Positions 1 to 9,108 of a stretch of 64,000 nucleotides of DNA are shown here, one piece after another. A program made the translations under genes and the position numbers. The notes beneath the pieces were generated by a model, which did no database searches, had not been told where the DNA came from, and saw only the letters and a list, made by a program, of their open reading frames with translations. Source of the stretch: an uncultured Clostridia bacterium (lineage in GTDB: Bacteria > Bacillota > Clostridia > UBA1381); contig CANQQZ010000004.1 of the NCBI GenBank assembly GCA_947626135.1, positions 78,924 through 142,923 on the forward strand, in the 5' to 3' direction. How positions within the stretch are numbered: the stretch's first letter is position 1; the number at the start of each line of letters is the position of its first letter.

Positions 1-38
1 CATTTTTCAATTAACCGCTTTTCTTTTATTTACGAATA

Positions 39-78
39 TGCTATAATAGTCTATGGTATATTTATTCTTAAAAGGAGG
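39..78 (+). promoter_or_regulatory. Extended -10 promoter and RBS of the secreted esterase
   Basis: An extended -10 element, TG-C-TATAAT, occupies 39-47; no good -35 hexamer is visible, as is usual for extended -10 promoters. AAAGGAGG at 71-78 lies 8 bases before the ATG at 87 and fixes the start of the esterase gene. Confidence 0.55.
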
Positions 79-86
79 AAAATAAG

Positions 87-3000
87 ATGAAAAAAAGTAT
101 TAAAAAAATACTTGCGCTCATCGCGTCCGCATCGCTTGCGGCGACGATGATCACCGCCTTTCCGACGGTGACAAACGCGGTCGAAACAACTCCTCTTTTT
201 GACGGAGACACCGTTGAAAAGGAATGGAAATTCGACTTCGGCGCAAAAGAAGCGACGCCCGAGGACGGCTATACCCTTGTGACGCCCGATATGCACTATG
301 CAAAGGGCGGCACGGCAGAATACGGCTTTTTGGGCACGGCGGAGAACGACTGGCTTGATCAGGGTAACCGCTATGACGGCTTCGGCACGCAAAAGGGACA
401 AAAAATAGAGCTCGGCGCCGGAGGCGGCACCGGTGAAAAAGACGCTATAGGCGCTATCGGTGCGGGCGGCACCGACGCTAACGCGGGCAAGGATTCCTAC
501 GGAAACGCGGCGGACAAATATTATCCGGTACGCTTCGCTTTAAAAGCCGCAGACGACGCGTATTACAGAGTCAGCGTGACGGTAACGACATTTGATCAGG
601 CTAATAATGCCACAGTATCTCTTTACACGGAAAGAAAGCATCCTATATTTACAAACGAAACGATAACGGCGGGAGAAACGAAAACCGTTAAGTTTTCGGT
701 AAGACCGACGCCGATCTACTACCAGAAATCAGACCCGCAGGGCAATATACCGGATGAGATGGTAAACATCGCCGTTGTGGGCGAGAATTCGGCGCTCGCG
801 TCGGTCGTAATCCAGAAGGTACAGGAATACCCCGTATTCTGGGTACTCGGCGACTCTACCGTTACAGACGGCAACTGCTCGCTGCCGTTCTTCCCGCTCC
901 AGAACTATACCGGCGTAGGCACGGGTCTGACGAAGTACCTGCCGAGTAATATAGCTATGGTAAACGAGGGCGAGGGCGGTCTTAACGCAGGGGATTCTCT
1001 GCACTTCAACATGGTTAAGGACCGCATAAAGAAGGGCGACTATCTGTATGTTGAATACGGTCATAACCATAAGGACGATGGGCCCAGCGGATATAAAGAA
1101 TGTCTTCCGAAATATCTTGAAGCATGCAACAGCGCCAAGGGCGGCAAGGCAAATCTTATTATCGTCAGCCCAATCGAAAGAATCACTGAGTGGGACAGCG
1201 AGACAAGCAAATATACTCACTCTCTTGCCGGCTTCGCGACAACCGGTCAGCAGTATGTTGAAGGAAAAATCGCGGAAGGCACGGATAACATCGCGTATGT
1301 TGATTTGAATACATACAGCCTTAACTTCTACAACACGATCGTCGCGAGTAAATCAAATGATCCCAACGCAATTAAGTTCTATTTCCAGACAGGCAAGGGC
1401 GCGGGTACCGATACGACGCATCCCAACGACGCGGGAGCGGAAAATCTCGCGTATGAATTTATAAAAGCCGCTCAGGCGCGGCGCGACGCGGGGGGTACCA
1501 ACGCGTCGGAGAAAGCCGTTCTCGAAGGCTTCCTCGGAACCTCCGCAGAAAGTAAGCTTACGGACGAAACGCCGAATCTCGTCGCGGACGAAATCACATC
1601 CGGCAAGCTCGGCGGCGACGCATGGCCGACATATTATCCGCCTATAAATTTCTCATATCCTGTGGCGATAGATAATGTTGTTTTTGACGATACAGGAAAA
1701 ATTCAGCAGGTGGATGTAACTACGCAGCTTTGCCAGAAGGATGAAGTGACTGTTATGGATTCCTACGGTATAGTGGTAATCACCGTGACGGGGTCTGACG
1801 GCAGGGAAAAGGGTCGGATTCTGGCGACAGCACAGGTCGACAACTCTACCGGATTCGGTCCGCAGACAATCACAAAGTTTAACGACAAAGATATAACGCT
1901 TACCGACGGCGATACATATTCGGCAATCGTATACAAGGCGGAGGACAAGGGAGAAGCAGCGGGCGGTCTGCAAATTTATACGGACGAGGAAGGCAACAAG
2001 GTCGCATATTCGTCCGTTTACACGCCGGACGATATAACCAAAACGGTTATGCATGAATCGTTTGAATTTGACGGCGTTGACTACAGCACCGGCGAAGTAA
2101 AGCTGTCGGATCACGGCTGGGCGCTTGGCGGCAGCGGCGGCAACACCGTCGTGCTTAAGGAATTCGGCGGCTCCGAAGAGGACGATACACCGACCACAAA
2201 ATACGCGGATGTAGCCACCGACGGAGCGAAGAAGAACGGCAGCGCAAATCAGGGCTCGTTCTATCTGACACGCAGCTTTGATAAAACCGGAGACGCGGTC
2301 AATGAAATAGGCACTACCGGAAAATATGTAATCTCAATGGATATGAAATACGTTTCCGGCGGCGGTGTAAATATAAGACTGGCGAGCGGAATTAATGACA
2401 AGAATCTTGCAGGCACACAAAGCCTGGGGCTGTTTACCGTTAACAGCGAAGGAAAGGTCACGGCAAACGGTAAGACGATCACCGACCCGATCTCGCCTAT
2501 AAGCTTCAGCAAGGTTAAATATATTCTGGATATGGATAAAGGAACGGCATCAATGTCGATTGCCGGATGCGACCCGGTTGACCTTGGCGCAATTCCGAAT
2601 TACGACGGCGAAGGCACGGAAATAAGCCCGTCAAAGCTTGATTCGTTTGTGTTTGACTCAAGCAAGGTCGCGTTTAACATTCAGGTCAAGAATATTACCG
2701 TAGCGGAGCTCAAGCAGGAGAAGCTGCCCGATTACACGCTTACGGTCGCGTCAAATGATGGCACAAAGGGTTCTGTTCAAATCGTGCAGGAGCCGGCGGC
2801 GGAAGCTCCGGTAACGGCGACCACAGCCCCGCTCAATACCGTAGTTACCGCGAAGGCGGAGGCGACGACAAATAATGTATTCGTAAGCTGGAATGAAGGC
2901 GACACAGTCGTATCAAAGGACGCCGAGTACACGTTCAGATTAAGAAAGAACCGTGACCTTACAGCTGTTTTCGCTTTACAGCAGTACGCGGACGCGGCAA

Positions 3001-4340
3001 AGAGCTTTAAGACGGAGTCCGATAAACAGCTTGTAAAAGCGGGCACGGAGCAGGTCGTTAAAGTAACCGTTTCGGATATATTGGACGACAACGGCAATCC
3101 GGTTAAGTTTGAAGCGGAAGACGTGACGGCGGCAACCACATCGCAGGGCGTTACGGCCGGCAGCGCTGTAAAGAATGGCGAAACAGCTGAAATAGACGTA
3201 ACGATTTCGGCAGACTTTGCCATAGATCAAAATAAGGCCGTTGATGTTCCTATCGAGGTTACTGTCGGCTCTACCAAGGTTACTCATACAATCGGCGTAT
3301 ATTCGTATGATTTTTATGAGAATGTGAAGAACAACAAGACGACGGCGGCATTTGACGGCGTTGTCGGAGAGCTTGCCGGCAAGGCTTGTATAGGAATGCC
3401 CACGGGCGGCTCGACTTCGACGTTCACGCTGCCTTCACCGGTCGCTCTCGATGAAGAAAAGACAATCACATACATCGCGGCAGGCGGCGGAACAGACGGT
3501 AAAATGTGCGGACAGCCGAGATGCCTTGAGTTTTACGATTCGGCAGGCAATAAGGTTATAAACGAGGTTATCGGCTACAGCTGGGGCACCCTCACCGTAG
3601 GCGGCACTGTAAAGGGAGACTCTATAGCTGACGGAACAAACTTTGACAATGCCGTAGTTTTAGGCAAGTGGACCGATCCCGTTACAATCACAATAAAGAC
3701 CGATGGAACAGGAACGGTTACGTGGGGCGGCACAACGGCGAATATTACAATTAACCCGGAAGCGGCAAACATCGCTTCAATCAAGCTGGTTTCAAGCTCC
3801 GGCGCGCCCGCTTTCGATGCGAGAGGACTCGGAATTACCGAAATTACGATATCCGAGCCGTCAGCCGAGCCGTCAATCGAGCCGACTATCGAGCCGTCAA
3901 TTGAACCAACGGTTGAGCCGACAGTTGAGCCGACAGTTGAGCCGTCAGCCGAGCCGACGGTTGAGCCGTCAATCGAGCCGACAATTGAACCGACAGTCGA
4001 GCCCTCGGAGACAGCCACGCCTGTTCCCGAGGATAAAATAGAGGTCGTGGACGACGCATTCAGCGTAGACGATTCGGGTAAGGCGGCGGCAACGGTCAAG
4101 AACAACAACGAGGACGGCAGACCCGTAACCGTTTCCATTATGAGCGCGCTGTACGATGAAAACGGAGCGCTTGTAAAGGTAGAGTTCGTGTCCAAGACGA
4201 TCGAGCCCGGCGCCGAGGCTGCTCTCGAAACCCCGGGACAGCTCACCGGGGAAGGCGATATAAAGGCGTTCCTCTGGAACATGCTCGGCTACAGACCGAT
4301 CGTTCCGGAACCGGCTACGCCGGATACGCCGGAGGCTTAA
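87..4340 (+). CDS. Large secreted SGNH hydrolase, rhamnogalacturonan acetylesterase-like
   Basis: This 1417-residue secreted protein starts with a signal peptide (KK-rich n-region, hydrophobic core, cleavage near residue 31). An N-terminal beta-rich region precedes an SGNH/GDSL hydrolase domain at about residues 248-470. Block I is GDST with nucleophile S257; block V is DTTHPND with D442 and H445. The usual GHND of rhamnogalacturonan acetylesterases is GHNH here. Downstream are several beta-rich modules, including an InlB-B/Flg_new-like repeat at about 880-970, a Glu-Pro-Ser/Thr linker at about 1256-1311, and a C-terminal module of about 95 residues that recurs in the subtilase at 51-54 kb. 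The likely role is deacetylating pectin (rhamnogalacturonan I) outside the cell. The family call rests on the SGNH motifs and the pectin genes nearby; the exact substrate is inferred. It is far longer than ordinary esterases of this family. Confidence 0.85.
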   Translation: MKKSIKKILALIASASLAATMITAFPTVTNAVETTPLFDGDTVEKEWKFDFGAKEATPEDGYTLVTPDMHYAKGGTAEYGFLGTAENDWLDQGNRYDGFGTQKGQKIELGAGGGTGEKDAIGAIGAGGTDANAGKDSYGNAADKYYPVRFALKAADDAYYRVSVTVTTFDQANNATVSLYTERKHPIFTNETITAGETKTVKFSVRPTPIYYQKSDPQGNIPDEMVNIAVVGENSALASVVIQKVQEYPVFWVLGDSTVTDGNCSLPFFPLQNYTGVGTGLTKYLPSNIAMVNEGEGGLNAGDSLHFNMVKDRIKKGDYLYVEYGHNHKDDGPSGYKECLPKYLEACNSAKGGKANLIIVSPIERITEWDSETSKYTHSLAGFATTGQQYVEGKIAEGTDNIAYVDLNTYSLNFYNTIVASKSNDPNAIKFYFQTGKGAGTDTTHPNDAGAENLAYEFIKAAQARRDAGGTNASEKAVLEGFLGTSAESKLTDETPNLVADEITSGKLGGDAWPTYYPPINFSYPVAIDNVVFDDTGKIQQVDVTTQLCQKDEVTVMDSYGIVVITVTGSDGREKGRILATAQVDNSTGFGPQTITKFNDKDITLTDGDTYSAIVYKAEDKGEAAGGLQIYTDEEGNKVAYSSVYTPDDITKTVMHESFEFDGVDYSTGEVKLSDHGWALGGSGGNTVVLKEFGGSEEDDTPTTKYADVATDGAKKNGSANQGSFYLTRSFDKTGDAVNEIGTTGKYVISMDMKYVSGGGVNIRLASGINDKNLAGTQSLGLFTVNSEGKVTANGKTITDPISPISFSKVKYILDMDKGTASMSIAGCDPVDLGAIPNYDGEGTEISPSKLDSFVFDSSKVAFNIQVKNITVAELKQEKLPDYTLTVASNDGTKGSVQIVQEPAAEAPVTATTAPLNTVVTAKAEATTNNVFVSWNEGDTVVSKDAEYTFRLRKNRDLTAVFALQQYADAAKSFKTESDKQLVKAGTEQVVKVTVSDILDDNGNPVKFEAEDVTAATTSQGVTAGSAVKNGETAEIDVTISADFAIDQNKAVDVPIEVTVGSTKVTHTIGVYSYDFYENVKNNKTTAAFDGVVGELAGKACIGMPTGGSTSTFTLPSPVALDEEKTITYIAAGGGTDGKMCGQPRCLEFYDSAGNKVINEVIGYSWGTLTVGGTVKGDSIADGTNFDNAVVLGKWTDPVTITIKTDGTGTVTWGGTTANITINPEAANIASIKLVSSSGAPAFDARGLGITEITISEPSAEPSIEPTIEPSIEPTVEPTVEPTVEPSAEPTVEPSIEPTIEPTVEPSETATPVPEDKIEVVDDAFSVDDSGKAAATVKNNNEDGRPVTVSIMSALYDENGALVKVEFVSKTIEPGAEAALETPGQLTGEGDIKAFLWNMLGYRPIVPEPATPDTPEA
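3855..4020 (+). repeat. Tandem Glu-Pro-Ser/Thr linker repeats within the esterase gene
   Basis: About a dozen degenerate copies of a 12-base unit of the type GAGCCGTCAATC or GAGCCGACAGTT encode alternating [10 protein letters not shown] residues. This is a typical flexible, extracellular Pro/Thr linker between the beta-rich modules and the C-terminal module. Copies differ mainly at synonymous or A/I/V positions. Confidence 0.85.
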
Positions 4341-4436
4341 GCCTCCGGCTCACCCGCCCGACACCCGGGTCGGGTCACGCCTTAACAGACGTAAAATGCG
4401 CGCCTGACCGTTACGGCGGCAGCGCGTCGAGTCAAT

Positions 4437-4471
4437 AAAAAAATCAGGTTCGGAAACGAACCTGATTTTTT
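4437..4471. terminator. Bidirectional terminator between convergent genes
   Basis: A perfect 12-bp stem (4441-4452 with 4457-4468) closes a GAAA tetraloop. It has A residues on the left and T residues on the right, so it works for the esterase gene and for the convergent minus-strand gene ending at 4490. Confidence 0.9.
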
Positions 4472-4489
4472 ATATACGTTAATTAAATT

Positions 4490-5626
4490 TTACTGCTCCG
4501 CATTCTGAGCGTCCGCGCTGTCAGCCGCCGCGCCGTCAGCGCTTTCGTCAGCCGCCGTGTCGTCAGCCGCCGTGTCATCGGCTTCCTCTGCCGGCTCGTT
4601 TTCAGCCTTCTTACGCTCTATCTCCGTCTGTCTGTTTGCCTCGTCAACGGCGTTGCGGACCTCCTTCCACTTTGTGTCGCCCGTAACCTCGTCGCCGAAG
4701 CCGAATTCCTCCTTGAACGACTTGACAGCCTCGCCGTCACCAGTGTCGCCTACGTAATCAGAAACCTTGATCTCACCCTGAACAACGCCCCAGAGCGTGT
4801 CCTCAGTGATCTCCTCGCCGTCCTCGGTCGTGTCGGGGATATGAAGGATATCCTTCATCGACGCGAAATCCAATCCGTACATCTCTCCGTAGTTCTTCGC
4901 CGGAAGCATGTACATAGCCGCCATTTCGTTCGTGCTCGCGGGCATATCCTCGGGCATTCCGAACTGATCCTTGAAGTCAGCAACGCTCATTCCCATGCTC
5001 TCCGCGATATCGCCTATCGTGTTGCCCGTCACATCGACGTAACCCATGTGGTTATACTTATTGACAAGCTTCGGCAGCCAGCCGCCGTAGCTGTTCACAC
5101 GGACGCCGCCGTCCGAGCCGCGGCTGACAAAGCCGCTTAATACTATGCCGCCCACGATTATGACTGCGCCGGCGATTATACCGGCAACCCTGAGCTTCTT
5201 GTTTCTGTCCGCCTTCTTCCTGGCGTCCTGCGCGTCGCGTTCCGCGAGCGCCTCAGCCACGGCGCGGTCAACCTCGGACATTTCCTCCGGAGCCTGAGCC
5301 TCCTGAGCCGGTTCGTCCTCGCCGCCGTCTATGGCGTCCTTAACCGCGTCTGCCGCGTCCTCCGCCTTTTCCTTAACGCCGTCTATGATATCCTCAGCGG
5401 TTTCCTTGATATCCTCAACGATCTCCTGAGCCGTTTCCTTTATCTCCTCCGCTATGTCCTCCGCTTTTTCCTTGATGCCTTCCGCTATGTTCTCAGCGCC
5501 CTCAGCCGCGTTTTCCACGGCGTCCTTAACCGCGTCTGCCGCGTCCTCCGCCTTTTCCTTTATCTCCTCCGCAGCGCCCTGCTCCGCCTGCCCGGAGATT
5601 TCGTTTAAATTTTTTTCGTCTGCCAT
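4490..5626 (-). CDS. Membrane-anchored protein with LEA-like cytoplasmic repeats, unknown function
   Basis: I do not recognise a named function for this 378-residue protein. Residues about 15-100 are an Ala/Glu/Lys-rich amphipathic helix of repeats (EEIKEKAEDAADAVKD and variants) resembling LEA or apolipoprotein repeats. After a charged stretch comes one transmembrane helix at about 148-170 (AGIIAGAVIIVGGIVLSGFV). The region behind it has small helical units of the type IGDIAESMGMSVADFKDQFG and EDTLWGVVQGEIKVSDYVG, then an acidic Ala/Asp/Glu tail. The predicted topology puts the repeats in the cytoplasm and the helical domain outside. The domain is homologous to that of the next gene upstream (5660-6337), 33 bases away, so the two form a tandem paralogous operon. 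The start has AGGAAGG about 8 bases upstream. Confidence 0.75.
   Translation of the reverse strand: MADEKNLNEISGQAEQGAAEEIKEKAEDAADAVKDAVENAAEGAENIAEGIKEKAEDIAEEIKETAQEIVEDIKETAEDIIDGVKEKAEDAADAVKDAIDGGEDEPAQEAQAPEEMSEVDRAVAEALAERDAQDARKKADRNKKLRVAGIIAGAVIIVGGIVLSGFVSRGSDGGVRVNSYGGWLPKLVNKYNHMGYVDVTGNTIGDIAESMGMSVADFKDQFGMPEDMPASTNEMAAMYMLPAKNYGEMYGLDFASMKDILHIPDTTEDGEEITEDTLWGVVQGEIKVSDYVGDTGDGEAVKSFKEEFGFGDEVTGDTKWKEVRNAVDEANRQTEIERKKAENEPAEEADDTAADDTAADESADGAAADSADAQNAEQ
5333..5560 (-). repeat. 42-bp direct repeat inside the helical-repeat coding region
   Basis: The 42-base block at 5333-5374 recurs at 5519-5560, 186 bases (62 codons) away, in the same frame. Both copies encode KEKAEDAADAVKDA. 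Near identity at the DNA level suggests recent duplication or conversion within the repeat array. Confidence 0.8.
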
Positions 5627-5659
5627 TTTTTATTTCCTTCCTAAAATAAATTTTTTACA

Positions 5660-6337
5660 TTATTCAGCCGTTTCCGAGTCTTCCGTGTCGGCTGACGCGT
5701 CACCCTCCGCGTCGGCTTCCGCCGGCTCGGGTGAATTTACCGGACCTTTGTCCATCATCGCCTCGACGGCGTCGTTCGCCTGCGCCATCGTCATATCAGC
5801 CGTGATCTCACTCGTGTCATAGCCGAAGGATTTATACTGCTCGATAAGATCGTTAAATTCATCCTCGCCCATAAACTTTGAAAGCGTGAGCTTATCCTGG
5901 ACATCGCTCCAGAGCGTGTCCTTTGTTATGCCCAAATCTCCGGCGCCCCATTCGTTGAGCTTTGCCTCGACATCCGTGGTCTCTCCGGAATTTTCATCGC
6001 TGAACTTATAATAGTTCTCGACTGTCATATGGTTAGCCATTTCATCAAGAGTCGCCGTGTCCTTAAGGTCGCCCGAAAGCTCAAGACCGTATTGAGCAAC
6101 GTAATCCTCCGAGCTCATTCCGGCGTTCGACGCCATATAGCGTATCGTAGCCTCCTGCTCTCCGTTTTGTATCGCGGTCGTCTCCGCTTCGATCGCCGCC
6201 TGCTTTACGTTCTCCGAAATCTTGCCGTATGTAGCAAATACGGCAAGCGCAAGTACCGCCGCTATAACAAGCACAATGATAGCCGTAAGCGTTTTCTCAA
6301 ATGACGTCATCCTCTTTTTGGGTGTATTTTTAGCCAT
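5660..6337 (-). CDS. Single-pass membrane protein, paralogue of the downstream gene, unknown function
   Basis: This 225-residue protein has a short Lys/Arg-rich N-terminus, one transmembrane helix at about 17-36, and an outer helical region. Segments such as TIRYMASNAGMSSEDYVAQYG and GITKDTLWSDVQDKLTLSKFMG line up with the corresponding segments of the 378-residue neighbour, so both come from one ancestral domain made of repeated short helical units. It ends in an acidic Ala/Glu/Asp tail, also like the neighbour, but lacks the long cytoplasmic helical repeats. Its position as first gene of the pair, 33 bases ahead, suggests co-expression and perhaps a hetero-oligomer. No catalytic motif is visible. 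The nearest resemblance is to small helical domains in Clostridia membrane proteins of unknown function. Confidence 0.72.
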   Translation of the reverse strand: MAKNTPKKRMTSFEKTLTAIIVLVIAAVLALAVFATYGKISENVKQAAIEAETTAIQNGEQEATIRYMASNAGMSSEDYVAQYGLELSGDLKDTATLDEMANHMTVENYYKFSDENSGETTDVEAKLNEWGAGDLGITKDTLWSDVQDKLTLSKFMGEDEFNDLIEQYKSFGYDTSEITADMTMAQANDAVEAMMDKGPVNSPEPAEADAEGDASADTEDSETAE

Positions 6338-6506
6338 GTTTTAACTCCTTTCATTTGTCAGCGCGGTTTCCCCGCGTTTAAACATCTAATATACTATACC
6401 ACTTTACAAACGAAAAATCAACCTAATTTTCATATTACATTTATTAATTTTTTGTTAATAGCGCAAGCGCCGCTGTTTTTATACTGTTCCCGCCGGACAT
6501 GCGTAA

Positions 6507-7718
6507 TCAGTCCGACAGACTGTCTATCGCCGCCCGCAGCTGCGGGTCCTCGTCATGCGGAACGCTCGACGCGTAATACATCGCGTATTCCTCCGGCATT
6601 TCAACCGTTTTATCAGGCTCGATCCCTATATCGTGTATACATTTTCCCGCAGGCGTAAAATACCTCGCGACCGTAAGCGAAAGCCCCGAGCCGTCGTAAA
6701 ACGGCATGACGTTCTGCACTATGCCCTTTCCGTAGCTTTTCGTTCCGATAATCTCCGCCGCGCCGTAATCCTTCAGCGCGCCCGTAAGCACCTCCGACGC
6801 GCTCGCGCTGCTGCCGTTAATAAGCACGGCAATGGGGATCCCCAGCGCCGCCTCGTCCGAGGAATACGTGTCGCGGTCCCCGTTTTTGTATTCTATATAT
6901 GTTATTGTTCCCTCCGGCAGCAGCATATCGGCTATATTGCACACGACGCTGAGCTCTCCGCCCGGGTTGTCGCGCAAATCTATTATCATTTTTTTCATGC
7001 CCTCGCCGCTGAGCCGTTCAACGGTTTCCTTAAATTCCGTGTATGTGTCGCGCCCTCCGGTCTGCGCCGCGGCGTTAAATCCCGAAATGCGCACCAGCGC
7101 TATCTCATCGTCAAGCATCTCGCCCGAAACGGAATCCATCTCTATATGTCCGCGCGTAACCTCGATATCCTGCTCCTCTTTGCCGCGCCGTATTGTTATA
7201 ACGACGTTTGTTCCCTCCTCGCCGTCCTTTATATGCGCCACGGCGTCGTTAAGTCTGCTGCCCGTATACGCCTCGCCGTCCACCTTCACGAGTATATCCG
7301 CGGGCAGAATACCGGCGGCATACGCGGGACTGTTCTCAAATGTCGAAACGACCTCTATCTCGTCGTTTTCATTCACCGATACTACCACGCCTATTCCCGT
7401 GTATTCATCGGAAATCGCGTCGATGTAATCGGTAAATTCCGCGCGCGTGTAATAATGCGTGTATGGCTCGCCGAGCGACTCGACCATCCCGCTTATCGCC
7501 GATTCCGTAAGAGAGTTTTTGTCATAATCGTAAAGATACATTGTATCAAGGCATGACTCGACCGTGTTGATTTTGTTTATCAGATTTTCCTCCTCTGTCC
7601 TCGACGGCAAAAATGCCGCCAAATGCTTATCCACATAATTTACCGCGTTAGCCGTTACAAACGCCGTCACCGCGGCTGTTATAACAGCCGTAAGCGCTAT
7701 CTTTGATTTCGTTCCCAA
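6507..7718 (-). CDS. C-terminal processing peptidase, S41 family with PDZ domain
   Basis: This 403-residue enzyme is a CtpA/CtpB-type serine protease that clips C-termini of exported or membrane proteins. An N-terminal transmembrane segment (about 7-26) anchors it facing outside. A PDZ domain (about 85-175, including GIGVVVS and SPAYAAGILPADILVKVDG) precedes the S41 catalytic domain. The Ser-Lys dyad is visible: S306 in NGSSASASE and K331 in GTKSYGKG, spaced 25 residues as in the family. DNPGG at the start of the catalytic domain is also conserved. It lacks the C-terminal peptidoglycan-binding domain of some homologues. The start appears to be TTG, with GGGAGAGG just upstream. In Bacillus, related proteases act in signalling and sporulation; the substrate here is unknown. 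Confidence 0.92.
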   Translation of the reverse strand: MGTKSKIALTAVITAAVTAFVTANAVNYVDKHLAAFLPSRTEEENLINKINTVESCLDTMYLYDYDKNSLTESAISGMVESLGEPYTHYYTRAEFTDYIDAISDEYTGIGVVVSVNENDEIEVVSTFENSPAYAAGILPADILVKVDGEAYTGSRLNDAVAHIKDGEEGTNVVITIRRGKEEQDIEVTRGHIEMDSVSGEMLDDEIALVRISGFNAAAQTGGRDTYTEFKETVERLSGEGMKKMIIDLRDNPGGELSVVCNIADMLLPEGTITYIEYKNGDRDTYSSDEAALGIPIAVLINGSSASASEVLTGALKDYGAAEIIGTKSYGKGIVQNVMPFYDGSGLSLTVARYFTPAGKCIHDIGIEPDKTVEMPEEYAMYYASSVPHDEDPQLRAAIDSLSD

Positions 7719-7801
7719 ATTATTACCTCTCCCTTCCCTGCGATGCCGAAAATATAAAACAAGCTGCCGCAGCGCGGCAGCCCCGTATCCTCTTAATCAT
7801 G

Positions 7802-8890
7802 TCAGATCTTCATTGGGTTGGCTTCCAGATACTTATAGACCATCATCGCCACTTTAAATACAATCGCCTGGTCGAATTTTCTCAAATCCAGCCCCGTCAG
7901 CTTATAAATCTTTTCGAGCCTGTAAACAAGCGTGTTTCTGTGAACGAACAGCTGGCGCGAGGTCTCGCTTACATTAAGATCGTTTTCAAAAAATTTGTTT
8001 ATTGTAAGAATCGTTTCCTCGTCAAGCGTTTCAATGGAGCCCTTGCGGAAAACCTCCTTCAGGAACAAATCGCAAAGGCGTATCGGAAGCTGGTAAATAA
8101 GTCTGCCGATACCGAGATTGTCGTAATTTAAAATGCTTTTTTCCTCGCTGAACACCTGTCCTACCTCAATCGCCACCTGCGCCTCCTTATACGACGCGTT
8201 TAACGCGTCAATATTCGGAGCGACGGAGCCCAGACCTATCAGGACCTGGCTCATGCTTTCCGCATTTACCGTATTTAAAATCATCTGAGCCATATCCCCC
8301 ATCTCCTTGGAGTCGGCGTTTTCGTTCATCTCCTTAACAAGAACTATGTCGCTTCCCTCAACGTTTATGACAAAATCCCTTTCCTTGTCGGGGAACATGT
8401 TGCGCACGACCTCATACACCGCGTTCTCCGACGGCTCCTTTATCACCTTAATGTAGAAAATCGCGCGGTAAATATCGGTATCGACATGGAGCTCGCGCGC
8501 CTTCTGATGCAAATCAAAGGCAAGAAGGTTATCAAAAAGTATATTCTGCATAAAGTTTGTCTTATCGTACTTTTCATCGTAGTAATGGCGGACATTGATC
8601 GCGGCGACAGCAACGGCATTGCAGCAGTAACGCGAAACCTCGTCTATACCCTCCACGTAAACTATATATTTCGCATACGGGTCATTGGACATAAGCCTTA
8701 CCGTATAACCGCTCTTTAAAATCACCGAATCGCTGCTCACAGCAGCGTCGAGCAGCTCTGAGATAAGGTCGGGAGCAATTTCCTCCCCCGCCCTGGCAAG
8801 TATCAGTCCCTTTGAATCGGCAATACCGAATTTCTTCGCAAACACCTCAGACATCTGAGTTACAATATTCTGAAACGCCTTACTAATCAT
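7802..8890 (-). CDS. CdaR/PucR-type transcriptional regulator
   Basis: The 362-residue protein resembles the sugar-diacid regulator (CdaR) family. It has an N-terminal putative sensor region, a middle GGDEF-like region and a C-terminal HTH_30 helix-turn-helix (about residues 305-355: LNVSETSRQLFVHRNTLVYR then LEKIYKLTGLDLRKFDQAI). I place the start at 8890 because GGAGGAAAGAAC lies directly ahead of that ATG; an upstream in-frame extension to 8953 has no ribosome site. CdaR proteins respond to glucarate or glycerate-type acids. Pectin breakdown can yield such acids, so a link to uronate metabolism is plausible but unproven. It is transcribed divergently from the radical SAM gene at 9109. Confidence 0.88.
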   Translation of the reverse strand: MISKAFQNIVTQMSEVFAKKFGIADSKGLILARAGEEIAPDLISELLDAAVSSDSVILKSGYTVRLMSNDPYAKYIVYVEGIDEVSRYCCNAVAVAAINVRHYYDEKYDKTNFMQNILFDNLLAFDLHQKARELHVDTDIYRAIFYIKVIKEPSENAVYEVVRNMFPDKERDFVINVEGSDIVLVKEMNENADSKEMGDMAQMILNTVNAESMSQVLIGLGSVAPNIDALNASYKEAQVAIEVGQVFSEEKSILNYDNLGIGRLIYQLPIRLCDLFLKEVFRKGSIETLDEETILTINKFFENDLNVSETSRQLFVHRNTLVYRLEKIYKLTGLDLRKFDQAIVFKVAMMVYKYLEANPMKI

Positions 8891-8979
8891 GTTCTTTCCT
8901 CCATCGTTTTTCACGCTAACACACGGCTTATTGCTGCGCTTACATCTGTACATAAAGAGCTTTATGCTTATTCTATAGT

Positions 8980-9008
8980 ATTATACCTCATTTTACGATT
9001 AATTTCAA
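8980..9008 (-). promoter_or_regulatory. Promoter of the CdaR-type regulator gene
   Basis: Read on the minus strand: TTGAAA (9003-9008), a 17-bp spacer, then TATAAT (8980-8985). It is a good sigma-A promoter, about 90 bases ahead of the start at 8890. Confidence 0.7.
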
Positions 9009-9054
9009 GTAAAATATGTCAATTTCATACAAATATTTGCGTAAGCATACGCTA

Positions 9055-9083
9055 TTGCGAAAATATTTAACGTGTGTTATAAT
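9055..9083 (+). promoter_or_regulatory. Promoter of the radical SAM gene
   Basis: TTGCGA (9055-9060), a 17-bp spacer and TATAAT (9078-9083) precede GAGGAGGGG (9091-9099) and the ATG at 9109. It is divergent from the CdaR promoter. Confidence 0.7.
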
Positions 9084-9108
9084 AGCCTGCTGAGGAGGGG
9101 CGGATAAT

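Noticed and set aside
3575..4282. Minus-strand reading frame opposite the esterase linker repeats
   Set aside because: It is the complement of the Glu-Pro repeats (Gly-Ser-Thr-Val repeats) and has no start signal.
6555..7556. Long plus-strand reading frame opposite the S41 protease
   Set aside because: Antisense shadow of a gene with intact catalytic motifs; the translation is Arg/Val/His-rich with no domain or ribosome site.
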